NCBI RefSeq assembly: GCF_000611675.1
Contig: NZ_JATV01000007.1
Span: 62,001 to 126,000 of the forward strand
Direction of reading: 5' to 3'
DNA: 64,000 nt
Source: Flavobacterium succinicans LMG 10402
Lineage (GTDB): Bacteria > Bacteroidota > Bacteroidia > Flavobacteriales > Flavobacteriaceae
Shown here: one piece after another, positions 43,864 to 51,233 of the stretch
How positions within the stretch are numbered: the first letter of the stretch is position 1
Layout: each line of letters starts with the position of its first letter
Made by a program: the position numbers and the translations under genes
Notes under the pieces: generated by a model
Databases searched by the model: none
What the model saw: only the letters and a program-made list of their open reading frames with translations
Told to the model about the DNA's origin: nothing

Positions 43864-45588
43864 CTATTTGGTTTTAATAATAATACCGTCTTTGTTAATT
43901 TTCAATTCTTTGAAATCTTTATCCGACTTAATGACAGTGTCTTTCTTAATCGTGATGCCCTCTTCGTTAATTGTTACATTGGCCGAATCGTTGTTGTTTT
44001 CTACATCATCCCATTCGTTTTCATCCTCAGGGCAATTTAAACATTTTATCTGTGAATTTGTTACTTTGTATACGTAATTGTCAGAGCTATAGTGTAAATT
44101 GAAGAAATCATTATCTGAACGATCGTAGTTTTGTACTGATGCATCTGGTTTTAATAAAGTACCTTCTGGTAAATACAAATACAATTCTACTTCTTGATCA
44201 CGGAATTTGTTTTTTACATCGGTCAATAAATAATTGTCTAAGTACAAATGATTTCCTTCTACTTTTATACCATATTGAATTTTTTCAGCTCTGAATTTAG
44301 CATCTTGAAAGGATTTTCCTTTAGCCGTTCTTTCAATTTGGATGTAAGGTGTTTTTTCATCAGTATACAAAATTCTTAAGCTTACATTATTAGAATAGAT
44401 CAATTTGTTGTTCGCAGAATCTTGTACAAATTCAAATTCAGTATGATCGTCGATATCTTTAGTATAATAATCATTATATCTGAATTTCACGAATAAAGTA
44501 TCATTTGTATTCAAAGGAATATTTTGTTTGGCTACAGTTTTTCCGTCATACGCTACTTGAGTGGCTGTTTTTACTCCTATAGAGATTAAGATGGCAACAG
44601 ATATTAACCACAAAGCCAACAAACTATATTTAGCAATGTTTCCAATTGATCCAATTGTTGGGGATAATAATTTAAATCCTAAGATTGTTAAGAAAAAGAA
44701 TGGAATGCCAACAGCGAAAAGCATCAATAGCGCGAAACTCCAAACTGGATAGTCAGCAAAATTCCCTGCTTCAATAAAGTTTTGCCATGGAAAATCAATA
44801 AAAGCAGAAGATCCTAAGGTAAACAACCCAATGAATAAGCTAACTAAAGTAAAAAGTCCTATTAAGATTAAAATAACACCCAAGACTTTAGAAAACACTT
44901 TAAAAAGGGTCATGATAAAATCACCTAAAGAGTTTCCCAACTTTTCGGCTCCAGATTTTACTTGGTTTCCCATTTTATCGTAATCGGCATTTTTGAATTT
45001 GCCAGATACATTTTCAAATTCCTCACGAACTTTTTTTTCAATATTGGAGATCGTTACGGGCTCCCCCGTCATTTCTAGTTTTTCTGAAGTGGTGATGGCT
45101 TCTGGAGTTACAATCCAAAGAATGATATAAGCCAATATACCTGAACCAAATCCAGCAAAAACAAAGATTAGGAACATGATTTTTAACCAAACCGCATCGA
45201 TACCAAAGTAATGTCCAAGACCTGTAGCTACACCACCAATCATTCCTTTTTCTTTATCACGATATAGTTTTTTTGTGCTTCTGGCGTTGTAATTATTGAA
45301 ATTTTGAGACTGTGTAGTTTCTTCTTCAATGATATAATCTTCAGGTTGTCCCATTACTGCGATAACTTCGTCAACATCTTTCAGCCCTACAACGTGTTTT
45401 TCACTTTTTTGTTTTTCATTCAATAATTCTGAAACACGCATTTCGATATCTTTTATGATTTCTTCTTGTCCAGAAGATTGAGACAAAGAGCGTTTGATAG
45501 CTTCAAAATAACGGGTTAATTTTTGGTATGCATCTTCATCAATATGGAAGAACATTCCTCCTAGGTTTATATTTACAGTTTTGTTCAT
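43864..45588 (-). CDS. PspC domain-containing membrane protein
   Basis: 574 residues. A cytoplasmic N-terminal region (1-105; INLGGMFFHIDEDAYQKL), then a PspC domain (about 107-170; KLYRDKEKGMIGGVATGLGHY and the following membrane helix). Three or four further membrane helices lie between about 220 and 345, with an acidic C-terminal solenoid-like region (350-574). PspC proteins respond to envelope stress. Lies between padR and the GIN lipoprotein gene with 2-nt gaps on both sides; probably regulated by PadR. Confidence 0.9.
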   Translation of the reverse strand: MNKTVNINLGGMFFHIDEDAYQKLTRYFEAIKRSLSQSSGQEEIIKDIEMRVSELLNEKQKSEKHVVGLKDVDEVIAVMGQPEDYIIEEETTQSQNFNNYNARSTKKLYRDKEKGMIGGVATGLGHYFGIDAVWLKIMFLIFVFAGFGSGILAYIILWIVTPEAITTSEKLEMTGEPVTISNIEKKVREEFENVSGKFKNADYDKMGNQVKSGAEKLGNSLGDFIMTLFKVFSKVLGVILILIGLFTLVSLFIGLFTLGSSAFIDFPWQNFIEAGNFADYPVWSFALLMLFAVGIPFFFLTILGFKLLSPTIGSIGNIAKYSLLALWLISVAILISIGVKTATQVAYDGKTVAKQNIPLNTNDTLFVKFRYNDYYTKDIDDHTEFEFVQDSANNKLIYSNNVSLRILYTDEKTPYIQIERTAKGKSFQDAKFRAEKIQYGIKVEGNHLYLDNYLLTDVKNKFRDQEVELYLYLPEGTLLKPDASVQNYDRSDNDFFNLHYSSDNYVYKVTNSQIKCLNCPEDENEWDDVENNNDSANVTINEEGITIKKDTVIKSDKDFKELKINKDGIIIKTK

Positions 45589-45590
45589 GA

Positions 45591-45923
45591 CTATTGTTTT
45601 TGGTTGGTTATTAGATTTACAGCGTCGGATAATTCATTCCAAGTGCCGCTTAATTCAGTTAAAAAGGTTTGACCTATTTCGGTAAGACCATAATACTTTC
45701 TTGGTGGTCCTGAGTTGGATTCTTCCCAGCGATAGTTGAGTAATCCGTCATTTTTTAATCGTGTTAGTAAAGGATAAATGGTTCCCTCAACTACTAACAA
45801 TTTTGCGTCTTTTAAAGTGTCTAATATTTCAGAAGTGTAGGCATCTTTTTCTTTTAAAACTGATAAGATGCAAAACTCGAGAACACCTTTACGCATCTGG
45901 GCTTTTGTGTTTTCAATGTTCAT
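45591..45923 (-). CDS. PadR family transcriptional regulator
   Basis: A 110-residue winged-helix regulator: KGVLEFCILSVLKEKDAYTSEILDTL, read in two parts, then VVEGTIYPLLTRLKNDGLL (recognition helix and wing) and GPPRKYYGLTEIG. It is of the short PadR s2 type. First gene of the padR-pspC-GIN operon, so it likely represses its own operon in response to an unknown ligand. Confidence 0.92.
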   Translation of the reverse strand: MNIENTKAQMRKGVLEFCILSVLKEKDAYTSEILDTLKDAKLLVVEGTIYPLLTRLKNDGLLNYRWEESNSGPPRKYYGLTEIGQTFLTELSGTWNELSDAVNLITNQKQ

Positions 45924-46045
45924 AATTTTCGTTTTGATTTTTTGTTTGATTAGAACTGTTCGTTTTTTGATTACTTTCCATTACTGGTGATAGTTGAGAT
46001 GATTTATAGCGTTGATTAGACTACTATATACTACTTTATAATTGA

Positions 46046-46501
46046 TTACTTTATAAAGGGAATAGTGAATGGATATTGGTATTTTTCTCCATTTGATGTT
46101 TTCACAGCTGCAATAATTATTAAGAAGAATTCTGCTATTTTAAATCCAACAAAGGCAAGCGCAGCGATGATTCCAACTGTAATAAGTCCAATATGGTCTT
46201 CAAAATTAAAATTTCTTATCACTAATCCTTGATTGTGGTAGAATTCATCAAAGGTCATATTGTTAAAAACAGTAAAAATTAAAATGGGTAAAGCAATTGC
46301 CGCCATAACCAGTGAGTAAATAAGGATACTCAATTGAAAGTTAATAGCTTGTTTTCCGTGATGGTCTACAAATTCTGATTGATCCTTTTTTGAAGTCCAA
46401 ATCAAAATAGGGAAGATATAATTTCCAAACGGAATTATATACTGGCTCAATGTACTCAAATGAGTAAAGGTTGCGATGTTTTTTTCTGATACTGTTTCCA
46501 T
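46046..46501 (-). CDS. DUF4870 membrane protein
   Basis: 151 residues with three membrane helices. HLSTLSQYIIPFGNYIFPIL, DHHGKQAINFQLSILIYSL, and a C-terminal helix mark DUF4870 (Tic20-like). Function unknown. Same strand as padR-pspC-GIN, 122 nt upstream, with its own promoter. DUF4870 proteins often neighbour PspC/GIN operons in Flavobacteria. Confidence 0.88.
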   Translation of the reverse strand: METVSEKNIATFTHLSTLSQYIIPFGNYIFPILIWTSKKDQSEFVDHHGKQAINFQLSILIYSLVMAAIALPILIFTVFNNMTFDEFYHNQGLVIRNFNFEDHIGLITVGIIAALAFVGFKIAEFFLIIIAAVKTSNGEKYQYPFTIPFIK

Positions 46502-46529
46502 GATTTAAAGTATATAGTAATTTCTTATG

Positions 46530-46537
46530 CAAATATA
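46530..46537 (-). promoter_or_regulatory. DUF4870 gene -7 promoter box
   Basis: Minus-strand TATATTTG, 28 nt upstream of the ATG at 46501. Confidence 0.6.
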
Positions 46538-46759
46538 TGTCTAAAAGAAAGTATCTTGTATCGCATAGTAGTAAATGTTAACAAAAAATTAACAAAAACA
46601 AAGCGAAATAGGGGCTACTTTTTTGTCCTTGGTGAATGGAAATTAGTAAATATGTGCTGTTATTGTAGTAGAAAAGTAAAAAAGGGAATTGAATCTTTTG
46701 GATTTAAAAGGGTTGATAAAGGTCTAGCCTATTTTTTATATGTACGCATAGTATTTTTT

Positions 46760-46770
46760 TGTATTTTTAC
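46760..46770 (+). promoter_or_regulatory. -7-like box TGTATTTTTAC of the DUF4442 gene
   Basis: The same 11-mer occurs upstream of parA (40439-40449, minus) and the DUF5686 gene (60025-60035, minus), each time 11-21 nt before the start codon. It resembles TAnnTTTG with the last G changed to A. Confidence 0.4.
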
Positions 46771-46787
46771 CCAAAAACCAACCAATA

Positions 46788-47240
46788 ATGGAAATAAATG
46801 TATCAAAATTGAATAAATTCTTATTATTCAAATTGCCATCTGCTTTTTTTTGTGGAGTAAGAGTAAAGGCTATTGATGAAAAGCAATGTGTGGTAAGTGT
46901 AAAACACCGTTGGATCAATCAAAACCCGTTTAATTCAATGTACTTTGCGGTTCAAGCTATGGCGGCTGAATTGTCTACAGGAGCATTAGTTATGTATCAA
47001 ATTCAAAAGAGTGGTAGAAAAATATCCATGTTGGTAGCTAACAACAAAGGGAATTTTACCAAGAAAGCCACAGGCAGAATTACATTTATCTGTAATAATG
47101 GACATTTGATAGAAGAAGCAATAAAACAAACTATTGCGACAGGCGAGGGGCAAACGTTTTGGATGAAATCCATTGGAAGCGATGAAAAAGGAGTTCAGGT
47201 TTCTGAAATGGATTTTGAGTGGAGTGTTCGAGTGAAATAA
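46788..47240 (+). CDS. DUF4442 hotdog-fold protein (thioesterase-like)
   Basis: A 150-residue single-domain hotdog protein of the DUF4442 family, related to acyl-CoA thioesterases. HRWINQNPFNSMYFAVQAMA AELSTG is the conserved core, read as two adjoining parts. Tight length, cytoplasmic, with no catalytic residue that can be named with certainty. It may bind or hydrolyse acyl-CoA. It ends at a shared terminator. Confidence 0.82.
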   Translation: MEINVSKLNKFLLFKLPSAFFCGVRVKAIDEKQCVVSVKHRWINQNPFNSMYFAVQAMAAELSTGALVMYQIQKSGRKISMLVANNKGNFTKKATGRITFICNNGHLIEEAIKQTIATGEGQTFWMKSIGSDEKGVQVSEMDFEWSVRVK

Positions 47241-47262
47241 TTCTTCAGCTTTGGAGAATGCA

Positions 47263-47292
47263 AAAAAAATGCCTCAATCGAGGCATTTTTTT
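47263..47292. terminator. Bidirectional terminator
   Basis: AAAAAAATGCCTC pairs with GAGGCATTTTTTT around AATC, between the DUF4442 gene and the convergent small secreted peptide gene. Confidence 0.85.
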
Positions 47293-47473
47293 ATTCTGAT
47301 TTTTTAGAAGAACAACATTTTTTACCTTCTGTTTTACAAGAAGACTTTGTTTTTGTAGCTTCTTTTTTAGTTGCTGCAGCTTCCTTTTTTGTTTTTTCTT
47401 TAGCTGGAGCTTCTTGTGCTTGAATAGATAAAGCAAAGAATGAAACGGCTAGAATAGTGGCTAATTTTTTCAT
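47291..47473 (-). CDS. Small secreted Lys/Cys-rich peptide
   Basis: 60 residues from the ATG at 47473. MKKLATILAVSFFALSIQAQ is a strong signal peptide. The mature part of about 40 residues is mostly Lys, Glu, Ala and Thr (APAKEKTKKEAAATKKEA) and ends with CKTEGKKCC and SSKKSE. The three Cys could bind metal or form disulfides. No family is recognised. A longer in-frame start (47515) would precede the signal peptide and is rejected. Confidence 0.7.
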   Translation of the reverse strand: MKKLATILAVSFFALSIQAQEAPAKEKTKKEAAATKKEATKTKSSCKTEGKKCCSSKKSE

Positions 47474-47616
47474 TGTAAAGTGATTAATAGAGTTAAAGAC
47501 TATTTTTACGCCCAAATATAAGAATTAAATGATTCGCATACTGTAGCGTTATAGTTTTATCTTTCTTTGAAATTTTTGTATTTGTTTAAACTGACAGGGA
47601 GATCTTTATCATGATG

Positions 47617-47653
47617 CAAAAAAAAAGCCTCAAATACAAAATTTGAGGCTTTT
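47617..47653 (-). terminator. tRNA-Met terminator
   Basis: Minus strand: AAAAGCCTCAAAT pairs with ATTTGAGGCTTTT, then a T-run, directly after the tRNA. Confidence 0.8.
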
Positions 47654-47729
47654 GGTAGCGAGACCGAGATTTGAACTCGGGACCTCAGGGTTATGAATCC
47701 TGCGCTCTAACCAACTGAGCTATCTCGCC
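47653..47729 (-). tRNA. tRNA-Met (anticodon CAT)
   Basis: Minus strand: acceptor GGCGAGA/TCTCGCT (first pair G-U), D-arm AGCTCAGTTGGTTAGAGC, anticodon loop TTCATAA (CAT), T-arm CCGAG-TTCAAAT-CTCGG, discriminator A. The three bases after it read CCA, unlike tRNA-Pro here. The anticodon stem ends with an A-C mismatch. Elongator Met is the likely type; a lysidine-modified tRNA-Ile(CAT) is less likely and was not excluded by alignment. Confidence 0.9.
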
Positions 47730-47793
47730 ATTATCAGGATCTATATTGCTTCCTGAATGCGGGTGCAAATATAGAAATAAATTTAGAGCTAGC

Positions 47794-47834
47794 AAGTGTT
47801 TTTCAAAAAAAAATATTTTTTTTGAAAAACACTT
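47794..47834. terminator. Long perfect inverted repeat upstream of the START-like gene
   Basis: AAGTGTTTTTC plus an A-run pairs with a T-run plus GAAAAACACTT: 19-bp arms with almost no loop. It separates tRNA-Met (minus) and the START-like gene (plus) and could be a barrier to transcription or a cruciform. Confidence 0.5.
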
Positions 47835-47879
47835 TTCGATTAGTATTTAATCCTTATATTTCCAAAAAAAAAAGCTCTT

Positions 47880-48272
47880 ATGGTTCAAAAAGTTAGATAT
47901 GAGATTGAATTCCCTATAAATTCATCCCCTCAGTTATTGTATCAATATATTTCTACGCCTTCTGGATTAGCAGAATGGTTTGCTGATGATGTTAATTCAC
48001 GAGGTGAGTTTTTTACCTTTATTTGGAATGATACACAAGAGAAAGCTCGTTTAGCTTCAAAAAAATCTGGTGAGAAGGTTAAATTTAGATGGATTGATGA
48101 CAAAAATAAAGATACAGACTACTTCTTTGAACTGCATATTTTAGAAGATGAATTAACTAAGGATGTTTCTTTGTTAATTGTTGATTTTGCTGAACAAGAT
48201 GAGGTAAAAGAAGCTTCGCAATTATGGGAAAATCAAATTTCTGATTTAAAACATCTCATAGGTTCTGTCTAG
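47880..48272 (+). CDS. START-like (SRPBCC) domain protein
   Basis: A 130-residue single-domain protein of the helix-grip fold. VRYEIEFPINSSPQLLYQYI STPSGLAEWFADDV (two adjoining parts) resembles the AHSA1/START-like entry region, and VDFAEQDEVKEASQLWENQI is the C-terminal helix. It probably binds a hydrophobic ligand or partner; no specific role. Conserved in Flavobacteria next to the class IV aminotransferase gene that follows. Confidence 0.82.
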   Translation: MVQKVRYEIEFPINSSPQLLYQYISTPSGLAEWFADDVNSRGEFFTFIWNDTQEKARLASKKSGEKVKFRWIDDKNKDTDYFFELHILEDELTKDVSLLIVDFAEQDEVKEASQLWENQISDLKHLIGSV

Positions 48273-48291
48273 GAAAGTCTTTTTTATATTC

Positions 48292-48299
48292 TATATTTG
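48292..48299 (+). promoter_or_regulatory. Aminotransferase -7 promoter box
   Basis: TATATTTG, whose last base is the first base of the following hairpin; 26 nt before the ATG. Confidence 0.6.
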
Positions 48300-48325
48300 C
48301 CCTAATAAATTTTAGGGCTTTTTTT
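48299..48325 (+). terminator. Terminator abutting the aminotransferase start codon
   Basis: GCCCTAA (48299-48305) pairs with TTAGGGC (48312-48318), then seven Ts directly followed by the ATG at 48326. It should stop read-through from the START-like gene. Confidence 0.75.
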
Positions 48326-49162
48326 ATGATTAATTTTAATGGTTCATTACAGGAAACTGATGCAAATTTGTTAGTGCAAAATAGGGGTTTTCTTTACGGG
48401 GATGGTGTTTTTGAAACACTAAAAGTGGTAAATGGAAAAATTTTATTTTTTGAAGATCATTATTTTCGGTTAATGGCCACTATGCGTATTGTTCGCATGG
48501 AAATCCCTATGGATTTCACCTTAGAATATCTGGAAGAACAAATATTGTTATTGGTTAAAAACAACAATCTAGATTCGGTAGCTAGAGTGAGAATAACGGT
48601 TTACAGAAACGATGGTGGATTTTATTTGCCAACAGATAATTCGGTTTCATTTATAATACAAACATCTGTATTGGGCAATGCGGCATATAGTGTTAGCGAG
48701 GGCGAGTATGAAGTAGATTTGTTTAAGGATTTTTATATCACCAAGCAGTTGCTTTCCTCGTTAAAAACGACCAATAAAATGATTCATATTACAGGAAGTG
48801 TTTTTGCAAAAGAAAATGATTTGCAAAACTGTTTATTGTTAAATGATAGTAAGAATGTGGTTGAGGCTTTGCAAGGAAATTTGTTTATGCGAATGGGAAA
48901 TAAATTGATAACACCCCCAATTTCTGAAGGTTGTTTAAATGGAATTATGAGAAAACAAATTTTAGCATTAGCAAAAAAAGAGACGGATTTAGAAGTAGTT
49001 GAAGCTATAATTTCACCTTTTGATTTACAAAAAGCGGATGAGTTGTTTGTGACTAATGTAATAAAAGGCCTACAGCCCATAACCAAATACAGGAAAAAAA
49101 TCTATTCCGTTCAGACAGCAATAGTGCTTACCGCTGCACTTAATAAAAATGCTGGAATTTAG
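48326..49162 (+). CDS. Class IV (fold-type IV) PLP aminotransferase
   Basis: A 278-residue member of the BCAT/D-amino-acid transaminase/aminodeoxychorismate lyase family. NRGFLYGDGVFETLKVVNG, the catalytic PLP-Lys in LLSSLKTTNK (Lys147), VVEALQGNLFMRMGNKLITPP, and the C-terminal ADELFVTNVIKGLQPI. The exact activity (aminodeoxychorismate lyase for folate, or branched-chain or D-amino-acid transaminase) cannot be decided. It has its own promoter inside a terminator. The stop overlaps the yqgE stop by 4 nt. Confidence 0.9.
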   Translation: MINFNGSLQETDANLLVQNRGFLYGDGVFETLKVVNGKILFFEDHYFRLMATMRIVRMEIPMDFTLEYLEEQILLLVKNNNLDSVARVRITVYRNDGGFYLPTDNSVSFIIQTSVLGNAAYSVSEGEYEVDLFKDFYITKQLLSSLKTTNKMIHITGSVFAKENDLQNCLLLNDSKNVVEALQGNLFMRMGNKLITPPISEGCLNGIMRKQILALAKKETDLEVVEAIISPFDLQKADELFVTNVIKGLQPITKYRKKIYSVQTAIVLTAALNKNAGI

Positions 49163-49719
49163 TTTAAATACGGATTTTCTGGTGCATTGGACCAAATTAG
49201 ATAATCGCCTCCTAGTTCCATAAGTTGTTCTTTCCAAAAACGAGACGACGACTTGCCTATAATTTTGTTTTCATACGGGTTTTTGGCAATAATCCAGGAG
49301 TGGCTTTCCATTTCGTTTTCTAATTGTTTTTCGTCCCAGCCAGTATAGCCCAAGAAAAAACGAATGTTGTTTTTGCTTATTAATCCTGAGTTGATGAGTT
49401 CTTTTGCTGATTCAAAATCACCACCCCAATATATGCCGTTAGAAATTTCTACACTATTGGGGATTAATTGCGGGATATTATGAATGAAGTACAGGTTGTC
49501 TTGCTCTACTGGTCCACCATTGTAAATCTTAAAACGAGCTTCAATCTCTGGGATTAAGTCGTTAATGGTGTATTTTAGAGGTTTGTTGATGATAAACCCG
49601 ATCGAGCCCTCTTGGTTGTGATCTGCCAAAAGTATTACAGATCTATTAAAAGATAAGTCGCCTATTAATGAAGGTTCTGCAATGAGCAAATGTCCTTTTT
49701 TTAATTTTTCTGTAATCAT
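49159..49719 (-). CDS. YqgE/AlgH family protein
   Basis: About 186 residues from the ATG at 49719 (MITEKLKKGHLLIAEPSL), the normal YqgE length; a longer in-frame start would add 28 hydrophobic residues and is rejected. Family marks: GHLLIAEPSLIGDLSFNRSV, GSIGFIINKPL, YNGGPVEQDNLYFIHN, and FLGYTGWDEKQLENEM. Function undefined (AlgH was named from alginate regulation in Pseudomonas). Convergent with the aminotransferase. Confidence 0.94.
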   Translation of the reverse strand: MITEKLKKGHLLIAEPSLIGDLSFNRSVILLADHNQEGSIGFIINKPLKYTINDLIPEIEARFKIYNGGPVEQDNLYFIHNIPQLIPNSVEISNGIYWGGDFESAKELINSGLISKNNIRFFLGYTGWDEKQLENEMESHSWIIAKNPYENKIIGKSSSRFWKEQLMELGGDYLIWSNAPENPYLN

Positions 49720-49785
49720 AACCCCTGTTTTTTTAAATAAATTTAACAAAAAAACAAATGGTTTCCCAAAAACAATCGTTAAAAA

Positions 49786-49815
49786 GCAAAAAAAACCTTT
49801 CATGAGAAAGGTTTT
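49786..49815 (-). terminator. Terminator of the HU gene
   Basis: Minus strand: AAAACCTTTC pairs with GAAAGGTTTT around a 4-nt loop, then a T-run. Confidence 0.8.
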
Positions 49816-49838
49816 GATTGTATTATTGTTAGAAAAGA

Positions 49839-50111
49839 TTAGTTTACTGCTCCTTCTAGTTCTGCTCCAGCTTTAAATTTTACAACATTTTTAGCTGCAA
49901 TTTGAATTGTCTTACCAGTTTGTGGGTTTCTACCATCTCTTGCTGCTCTAGCAGAAACTGACCAAGATCCAAAACCTACTAAAGATACTTTTCCTCCTTT
50001 TTTCAAAGTTTCACCTACATTTCCTAAAAATGATTCTAATGCTAATTTTGCAGCTGCTTTAGTAATACCTGCATCAGCAGCAATAGCGTCGATTAATTCT
50101 GATTTGTTCAT
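49839..50111 (-). CDS. hup: HU family DNA-binding protein
   Basis: A 90-residue nucleoid protein, the standard HU length. [40 protein letters not shown], and the beta-arm segment [18 protein letters not shown]. It bends and compacts DNA. A textbook promoter (TTG-N19-TAAATTTG) lies upstream. Confidence 0.97.
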   Translation of the reverse strand: MNKSELIDAIAADAGITKAAAKLALESFLGNVGETLKKGGKVSLVGFGSWSVSARAARDGRNPQTGKTIQIAAKNVVKFKAGAELEGAVN

Positions 50112-50152
50112 AATAAATAGTTATTAATTGTTGGTTAAAAATGTTATCAAAG

Positions 50153-50182
50153 CAAATTTAGTAGGATTTACATTCTTTACAA
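50153..50182 (-). promoter_or_regulatory. HU gene promoter
   Basis: Minus-strand TTG (50182-50180), a 19-nt spacer, TAAATTTG (50160-50153). The -7 box ends about 41 nt before the start codon. Confidence 0.75.
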
Positions 50183-50288
50183 GTAATTTTGGGGTTTTTA
50201 GTGAAATTTGTTAATAACTTACTTTTTTTGTTCATAAAAGTCTTTCGAAATCGATGTGTATTGGTGGGAAAGCCTGTTTTTATTGACT

Positions 50289-51233
50289 TTATAGGGCTAT
50301 TGCTTTTTCTGAAAAAACAATTCCATTTAAGAGATCTGCTGCTTTCATTTGTTTTTTTCCTGGGAATTGCAAGGTTAAAATTTGAATGTATCCGTCTCTA
50401 ACAGCTATTTTAATTTCTTTTTTGCTACATATAATACTTCCAATAGGTTTTGTGTGCGGTTCTTCGATTATTTTAGATTCGAAAATTTTGATATTATATT
50501 CCTTATCGTCTTTAAAATGGCACCATGCAGCAGGATAGGGACTTAGTCCTCGAATCAGGTTGTGAATGGTGGTGGCTGAGGCCTGCCAATCTATTTTGCA
50601 ATTTTCTTTATTGAGTTTATAAGCTGTTTTTATTTTCTCATTGTCTTCTTGTGTGGTTGTCTTCACTTCATTAGCTGCGATGAATTGTAGTGTGTCAATG
50701 ACGGTTTTACTACCAAGATGCATGAGCCTGTCATGTAATTGACCCGCGTTTTCTGTTGGTTCAATGTTTGTTTCTTTACTCAGAATCATGGCGCCAGTAT
50801 CAATTTTATCGTCGATAAAAAAAGTAGTTACACCGGTTTTAGTTTCGCCGTTAATGATCGCCCAGTTAATTGGCGCTGCGCCTCTATAGTTTGGTAATAG
50901 TGATGCGTGTAAATTAAAGGTGCCTAGTTTTGGCATGTCCCAAACTACTTTTGGTAGCATTCTAAAAGCTACTACAATGTGAAGATTGGCCTGTAGGTCT
51001 TTTAATTCCTGAAGAAATCCCTCGTCTTTTAAATTGGTGGGTTGTAATATAGTGAGTCCTTTTTCTAAGGCAAATTCTTTTACAGCGGAATGTTTGATTT
51101 TTTGACCTCTTCCGGCTGGTTTGTCTGCAGCTGTGATTACGCCAACTACTTCATAATTATTTTTGAGTATTGTATCTAGAATGCCTACTGCAAATTCTGG
51201 AGTTCCCATAAAAACGATGCGTAATTTTTCCAT
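50289..51233 (-). CDS. fmt: Methionyl-tRNA formyltransferase
   Basis: A 314-residue Fmt that formylates Met-tRNA for initiation, using 10-formyl-THF made by FolD. Motifs: RIVFMGTPEFAVGILD, ITAADKPAGRGQK, the catalytic NLHASLLPNYRGAAPINWA, and SPYPAAWC. It starts directly next to recQ (stop and start adjacent), so the genes are probably cotranscribed from upstream of recQ. Confidence 0.97.
   Translation of the reverse strand: MEKLRIVFMGTPEFAVGILDTILKNNYEVVGVITAADKPAGRGQKIKHSAVKEFALEKGLTILQPTNLKDEGFLQELKDLQANLHIVVAFRMLPKVVWDMPKLGTFNLHASLLPNYRGAAPINWAIINGETKTGVTTFFIDDKIDTGAMILSKETNIEPTENAGQLHDRLMHLGSKTVIDTLQFIAANEVKTTTQEDNEKIKTAYKLNKENCKIDWQASATTIHNLIRGLSPYPAAWCHFKDDKEYNIKIFESKIIEEPHTKPIGSIICSKKEIKIAVRDGYIQILTLQFPGKKQMKAADLLNGIVFSEKAIAL

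Noticed and set aside
46556..46816. 86-codon ORF between DUF4870 and DUF4442 genes
   Set aside because: Covers the upstream region and first codons of the DUF4442 gene; no recognisable composition or motif.
47653..47729. CAT-anticodon tRNA as tRNA-Ile (lysidine type)
   Set aside because: Overall sequence (GGATTCATAACC anticodon arm) resembles elongator tRNA-Met; kept as Met with some doubt.
49720..49803. N-terminal extension of YqgE with a hydrophobic segment
   Set aside because: It would make YqgE 28 residues too long; the conserved family start MITEKLKKGHLL fits the ATG at 49719.
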